Shown: positions 59,646-64,000 of the stretch, in pieces
Position numbering within the stretch: the stretch's first letter is position 1
How the letters are laid out: every line of letters starts with the position of its first letter
Source: Dryas octopetala
Taxonomy: Eukaryota > Streptophyta > Magnoliopsida > Rosales > Rosaceae
Reading direction: 5' to 3'
DNA length: 64,000 nt
NCBI GenBank assembly: GCA_963921425.1
Contig: OY992834.1
Coordinates: 24,255,923-24,319,922 of the forward strand
Position numbers and translations under genes: made by a program
The notes under the pieces: generated by a model
Seen by the model: only the letters and a program-made list of their open reading frames with translations
Told to the model about the DNA's origin: nothing
Database searches by the model: none

Positions 59646-59957
59646 ATACAATAGCTAGCTTTTGTGCCATTGAAGCAAAAAGCACAAAAGCTATTGCTAA
59701 ATGCTAAAAGCCATGCTAAATATAGCATATAGCATAGCATATAACAAAAAGCCATTGTACATGCTCTAAGGTTTGAAGTGTTTTTACATGATGCCATGTA
59801 CGTGCTTTCCAATTTTACACCGTAAGTACCGTTTAATTGCTTTATACATAATCTCTTTATGAAAAAATCCAACTAGCTAAATATTTAAAATGACTAAATT
59901 ATCCTTACAGTGTTAAATACTATTTGGTTACAGTTCAATTCATCATTGAAAAATATA

Positions 59958-60122
59958 GAGTGCTGCTATTTGTACACCCCAAAATTTCTTTTTGCACACC
60001 ATTTTCCTACTTTTTCTCATTTCACACCCTCACACCCTTCTCATAATTAAATTTTCTCATACACACACCCCTCCCAATTACCATAATATCCCCATGTTAT
60101 CCAACACACCCCATCAACTCAG

Positions 60123-60154
<32 letters not shown>

Positions 60155-60842
60155 ACACCCCTTCCCTCCTCACTGGACCACCCCTCCCCCTCCCTCTCTC
60201 TCTTCCCCAGCCCACCCCAACCCAGCCCCGACCACCCCAGCCCCGTCACAGCCCACCCCAGCCCTAACCCACCCACCCAGCCCCTCACTCGACCACCTTC
60301 TTCCCTCTCGCACCACCCTTCTCTCTCTCTCTCCTCCCCCGCAGCACCACCTCCTCTCTCTCTCCTCCCGCGCGCAGCTGCGCATCTGCTCGACATTGGT
60401 CCACTGAAAATGTCACACTCGTTCGGCAGTTATCCGCCGAACGATGTGAGTGTTGTTCGGCAAGTACCCACCGAACATCAAGGACCCGTTCGACAAGTAC
60501 TCGCCGAACCAGCTACTCGGAGAGAGAGAGAGAGAGAGAGAGAAGGGCACGCCGGGTGAGCACGCCGGGAGAGAGAGCTTCGACGATGGCTGGAAGGCGC
60601 TGCGCACGGTGGTGCTGCAAGCAGAAAGGACGGGGCTAGGGTGGTCGGGGCTGGGTTGGGGTGGACTGGGGCGGGGCTGGGGTGGTCGGGGCTGGGGTAG
60701 GGAGAGATGGTAGAGAGAGGGAAGGAGAGATAGAGGGGATGGGGTTTTGGGTAATTTTGTTTTAGGTGTTTTTTGTCATTTCACAAATTAAAATTTTGGG
60801 GTGTGCAAAAAGAAATTTTGGGGTGTGCAAATAGCAGCCCTC
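59958..60842. mobile_element. Mutator-type TIR element with GC-rich interior, 885 bp
   Basis: The ends GAGTGCTGCTATTTGTACACCCC and GGGGTGTGCAAATAGCAGCCCTC are inverted. Inward, AAAATTTCTTTTTGCACACC pairs with its complement at 60800-60830. The flanks AAAAATATA and AAAATATAT share AAAATATA, consistent with a decayed 9-bp duplication. Between the arms lie a 31-A run, CCCCAGCCC/GGGGCTGGG arms (60190-60270 against 60620-60700) and a core (60420-60510) with three 22-nt inverted-repeat motifs. It has the same overall build as the Pack-MULE at 50398 but no gene I can name. Confidence 0.8.
60421..60509. repeat. Three 22-nt inverted-repeat units (GTTCGGC-N8-GCCGAAC type)
   Basis: Units at 60421-60442, 60455-60476 and 60488-60509 each begin GTTCGGC or GTTCGAC and end CCGAAC, with central AAGTAC in units 2 and 3. 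Spacing is 34 and 33 bp, so successive units lie on roughly the same helix face only if spacing is tolerated. In one frame they read as repeats of F-G/D-K/S-Y-P/S-P-N. Confidence 0.85.
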
Positions 60843-61017
60843 AAAATATATAGTCGTAGAAAGAACCATATGAGGAAAAAAAACAACAACATGAGAAGGA
60901 AAAACAATCTCAAAATAATCCAATCACTCAAAAAAATCATCAATCCCCCTCACACGGCTAAAACCTCTGATCGATCCGTCTTAATGGCTGTTCGTATGAT
61001 GAATCATCTGGGGGCAT

Positions 61018-64000
61018 AGAACATTATTCACATATCCCATCCCGATCAAATACTCACTTAGACGGTTATACCACCTCCGTCCGGATTGTTTCATTCCATA
61101 AAGTGAACGCCTCAAACGAATGAAGAGCGTGTTCCGTGGCCTGGAACTATTTGCATTGGGTGTCTTAAGTCCTTCGGGAACTTTCATATATATCTCTGTA
61201 TCAAGATCCCCATAGAGATAAGCAATGACCACATCCATAAGCTACATACTCAGTTTTTCGGAAACTACCAAACTGATAAGGTAGCGGAACGTTATGACAC
61301 CTATTACGGGAGAATACACTTCCTCGTAATCAATCCCAGGGTGTTGAGAAAATCCTTGGGCCACTAGACGAGCCTTGTATCTCACAATCTCGTTTTTCTC
61401 ATTACGCCCACCCATTTAAATTCTACAGGTTTAACATGGGGAATGTGTAGGAACGACAGGCCCAAACACCTTTCTCTTTGTCAAGGAATCTAATTCGACC
61501 TGGATTGCTTCTTTCCATTTTGGATTAGTCGTCTCGACGCTGACATTCATCAACGGAGTGAGGTTCGATGTCATCGCTAGTTATAATTTCAGTAGCTACC
61601 GTGAATATAAATATATCATCGATGATAATCTCATTTCGATTCCATAGCTCACTTAAGCATGCATGATTTATAGAGATCTCTATGTTCTCAGGAGTGGGTT
61701 CAAACGTTGGAGCATCCCCCAACGCCGTCTCTTCTGGGACGAACCCATAATCCGGAACTATTTCGTGAGATGGATCGATTAAGATTGCGATGTCAAGGGG
61801 ACTCGTTTGTGCCAAATTTATCCTCTTCTGGGGATAAGAGTCCATCGAATCTAGTGGTCAACCTCACTTTTGGGCAGGGACATATGACTGGTTAGCCGCT
61901 ATGGCTGTACCTCGTCCATCTGGGACGACACGTCCTCCTGGGACGACACGTCCTTCAGGGACATATATCCTTGCAAGCACGTTTGCAGCAGGTATATGTG
62001 ATCTCGTCACTTTAGTTAAATCAGAGAAAGCGTCTGACATATTATGAGCTACACTTTGCAGATCTAGAATTCTCTGCACTTCACTATCACATTGTGCGGT
62101 TCGGGGATCGAGATAAGACATAGTAGAGATATTCCCCGTCAATTCACGTCGTTCTTTAGGAACGGTGACGTTCTTATTTCCCCCTAACGGCGGGAAGACT
62201 GTCTCATCAAAGTGACAATCTGCAAATCTGGAGGTAAAGAAATCGCCTGTCAAGGGCTCTAAAAAGCGTATAATAGATGGAGATTCATAATCGACATATA
62301 TGTCCATCATTCGTTGAGGACCCATTTTGGTACGTTGTAGCGGCGCAATTGGCACGTAAACTGCTTACCCAAATACGCGTAAGTACGAAACGTCAGGTTC
62401 GTACCCATTCACCAGCTGTAACGCAGAGTAAGGTTGGCTAGCAGTGAGCCTCAATCGGACCAACATGGTTTCATGCAAGATTGCATAGCCCCACGCAAAA
62501 ATTGGAAGCTTGGTGCGCATAACCAGGTTCGTGCGATCATTTATAATCTTTTAATGAACGCTTCTACGAGACCATTCTGGGTGTGAACATGGGGAACTGA
62601 ATGGTCAACATCAATCCCAAGGGACATGCAATAATTATCGAAAGTTTTCGATGTAAACTCTCCGGTATTATCAAGTCTTATAGACTTTATGGGATAATCT
62701 GGGTGGTGAGCCCTCAATTTAATGATCTGGGCTAGGAGTTTAGCAAAGGCAGCATTTCTTGTGGACAATAGTGTAACATGTGACCATCTTATTGATGCAT
62801 CAACCAAAACCATGAAATATTTAAATGGTCCGCATGGTGGTTGGATAGGTTCACAAATATCCCCTTGTATCATTTGCAGGAAAAGGGTGGAGTCTTTATT
62901 AGTGTTTGCATATGATGGTCTAGTATTCAACTTTCCGAGCGAGCAGGCTTGGCATAGTGTGTCATTAAACACAAGATTCTTATTAGTAAGAGGATGCCCA
63001 TGTGATGAATTGAGGATACGGCGCATCATACTTTGACCTGTGTGTCCCAACCGGTCATGCCATAGCAAGAAACTGCTCAAATTGGTTAACTTCTGGTTAA
63101 CTATGTGATTTGCCTCAATCGATCTAATGGTGGTCATATAGAGACCGCTCGAGAGGCATTTCAATTTCTCCAATGTATGCTTCTGGCCATACAAATTGGA
63201 GGTTATACAAAAATATTCTACTCCATTTTCCTCAGTGGTTTCAACGTGATAACCGTTGGCTCGAATATCCTTAAAACTCAACAACGTTCTTCTAGAACTT
63301 GGAGAATATAAGGCCTCATTAATGGTAATTCAATACCATTGGACAACATAAAAATGGGCTTTGCCATGGCCCTCTATCAGGTTGGATTGGCCTGATATGG
63401 TTGTCACAGAAGTATTAGTAAGCAATAAGTTTGAAAAATACTTCTGATCTTGGAGTATAGTGTGCGTAGTAGCACTGTCTGCCAGACAACAAACTTCCCC
63501 ACTTAACATGCTTATTCATAAATTTAATTCAATGGATCACATGTATGAAAATAACTTGATTGAATTAAATAATATTCGAACATAACCAAATTTCCAGAAC
63601 AAATAATCCAAGTCATAAATCACCAAAATAATCTGAATAAGAAAAACATTATTCAGAAAATAAATATGGCACAGGTGCCAATCATATCCATGTCATCGAT
63701 TTTCTAGTCCTCGAAGTGTCCAGATTCAGCTTGGAAATTAGTGACCTCTAGGGTGGTATCCATAGGAAATGATCCCTCAACGAGGTTGGTCTCTCGAGTT
63801 TCGCGACTGGCGTAATACTCATCTACAGCTTGCGCTGATGCACGGCAGGTGCGAGATTAGTGATCAATTCCTCCACATCGGTAACAGAGATCATTCTGAT
63901 TCTGATTCTGGTGGCGACGGGCCAGACCAATGTTCCTCTCATTTCGAGTTCTTAGGGTCGAGGGACCGTGGATCCTACCACGTGGGCCTTGACCACGAGA
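61018..64000 (-). mobile_element. Ty1-copia retrotransposon, truncated and mutated, continuing beyond the window
   Basis: On the minus strand, from the right edge, there are a Gag zinc knuckle (CYRCGG-D-H...C, about 63855-63890) with basic flank; a protease motif (LADSATTHT, about 63455-63490); GAG-pre-integrase and integrase core (63284-62541: HDRLGH, CQACSLGK, then acidic residues at GDICEP, RLDNTGEF and NGLVEA); a broken linker (62355-61525); and the beginning of the reverse transcriptase (about 61250-61050: YLYGDLDTEIYM, SLYGMKQSGR). The coding capacity is cut off after the RT N-terminal third at about 61018. RNase H and the 3' LTR are absent on this side. Stops interrupt between domains. 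The 5' LTR and primer site must lie to the right of the window. Confidence 0.9.
62541..63284 (-). pseudogene. Copia integrase segment (247 codons open)
   Basis: This is the longest undamaged part of the copia polyprotein. It has the H-H-C-C zinc site (HDRLGHT ... CQAC) and a central catalytic domain with two aspartates and the final glutamate in QNGLVEAFIK. It ends at a stop directly after the catalytic Glu region, where an intact element would continue. It has no own start codon role and was part of a gag-pol polyprotein. Confidence 0.88.

Larger units (their letters stand above)
57865..59957. other. Intergenic AT-rich region
   Basis: No gene was recognised. It contains the former promoter of the RLP pseudogene, a small foldback element (58450-58617), an AT-rich repeat zone (59440-59645) and a palindromic patch with AAAGCTATTGCTAAATGC / AGCATATAGCATAGC phrases (59650-59770) that may be a decayed MITE. 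Confidence 0.5.

Noticed and set aside
60097-60396. Gly/Arg-rich and Pro-rich frames around 60100-60400
   Set aside because: They are simple-sequence translations of (CCCA)n/(CT)n DNA within a TIR element, not genes.
1-64000. CRISPR arrays, bacterial operons, tRNA or rRNA genes
   Set aside because: The tandem repeats lack the regular unique spacers of CRISPR, the sequence is clearly plant nuclear, and no tRNA or rRNA sequence was recognised by eye. A tRNAscan run could still find one that I missed.

Overview
The window is a piece of a eudicot plant nuclear genome. It has intron-containing genes with GT-AG junctions, a plant mTERF gene, a NO VEIN homologue, an LRR receptor-like protein relic, Ty1-copia, hAT and Mutator-like elements, and an endogenous plant pararetrovirus. 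It resembles a woody rosid, perhaps Rosaceae, but that is an impression and not a demonstrated placement. Composition is AT-rich with many (TA)n, (GA)n and poly-A/T tracts.

Layout. 1-1441: a 26-bp tandem array and a two-exon Myb/SANT-like gene (minus strand). 3809-10772: a degenerate hAT transposon of about 7 kb with a frameshifted BED-finger transposase, a second hAT-type element nested inside it (8-bp duplication GCTGCAGC), and a relic exon of an HD-Zip homeodomain gene. 11501 to about 12130: an inverted partial copy of the nested element. 13046-14239: an intact single-exon mTERF gene. 17630-27210: a large NO VEIN-like ATPase gene (8 exons seen, minus strand) whose 5' part seems to be missing. 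28913-35923: a methionyl-tRNA synthetase gene directly upstream on the same strand, with splice sites and frame preserved but the exons for the catalytic core gone. 36205-38341: two large terminal-inverted-repeat elements side by side. About 38720-46490: a decayed endogenous caulimovirid broken up by a Mutator-type MITE, a hAT-type MITE, an internally deleted copia element and a CACTA-type MITE. 46681-47909: another TIR element. 49877-54582: a SAM-dependent methyltransferase with a 3.9-kb intron packed with nested transposons. 54841-57864: a frameshifted LRR receptor-like protein pseudogene. 59958-60842: a GC-rich TIR element. 61018 to the right edge: a truncated, mutated copia retrotransposon (minus strand).

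Genes that look functional from sequence alone are the Myb/SANT-like gene, the mTERF gene, the methyltransferase and, with a caveat about its 5' end, the NO VEIN-like gene. They are unrelated housekeeping or regulatory genes and do not form a pathway. The most notable finding is a Pack-MULE (50398-51891, perfect 9-bp duplication TTGTATTAA, terminal repeats of roughly 400 bp) carrying a rearranged piece of a D53/SMXL6-7-8-type strigolactone-signalling repressor gene. It sits inside a retroposon, inside a MITE, inside the methyltransferase intron. Two other points deserve follow-up: the HD-Zip exon relic within the hAT element, and the eroded NOV/MetRS pair, which looks like a decaying paralogous copy of a conserved neighbourhood.
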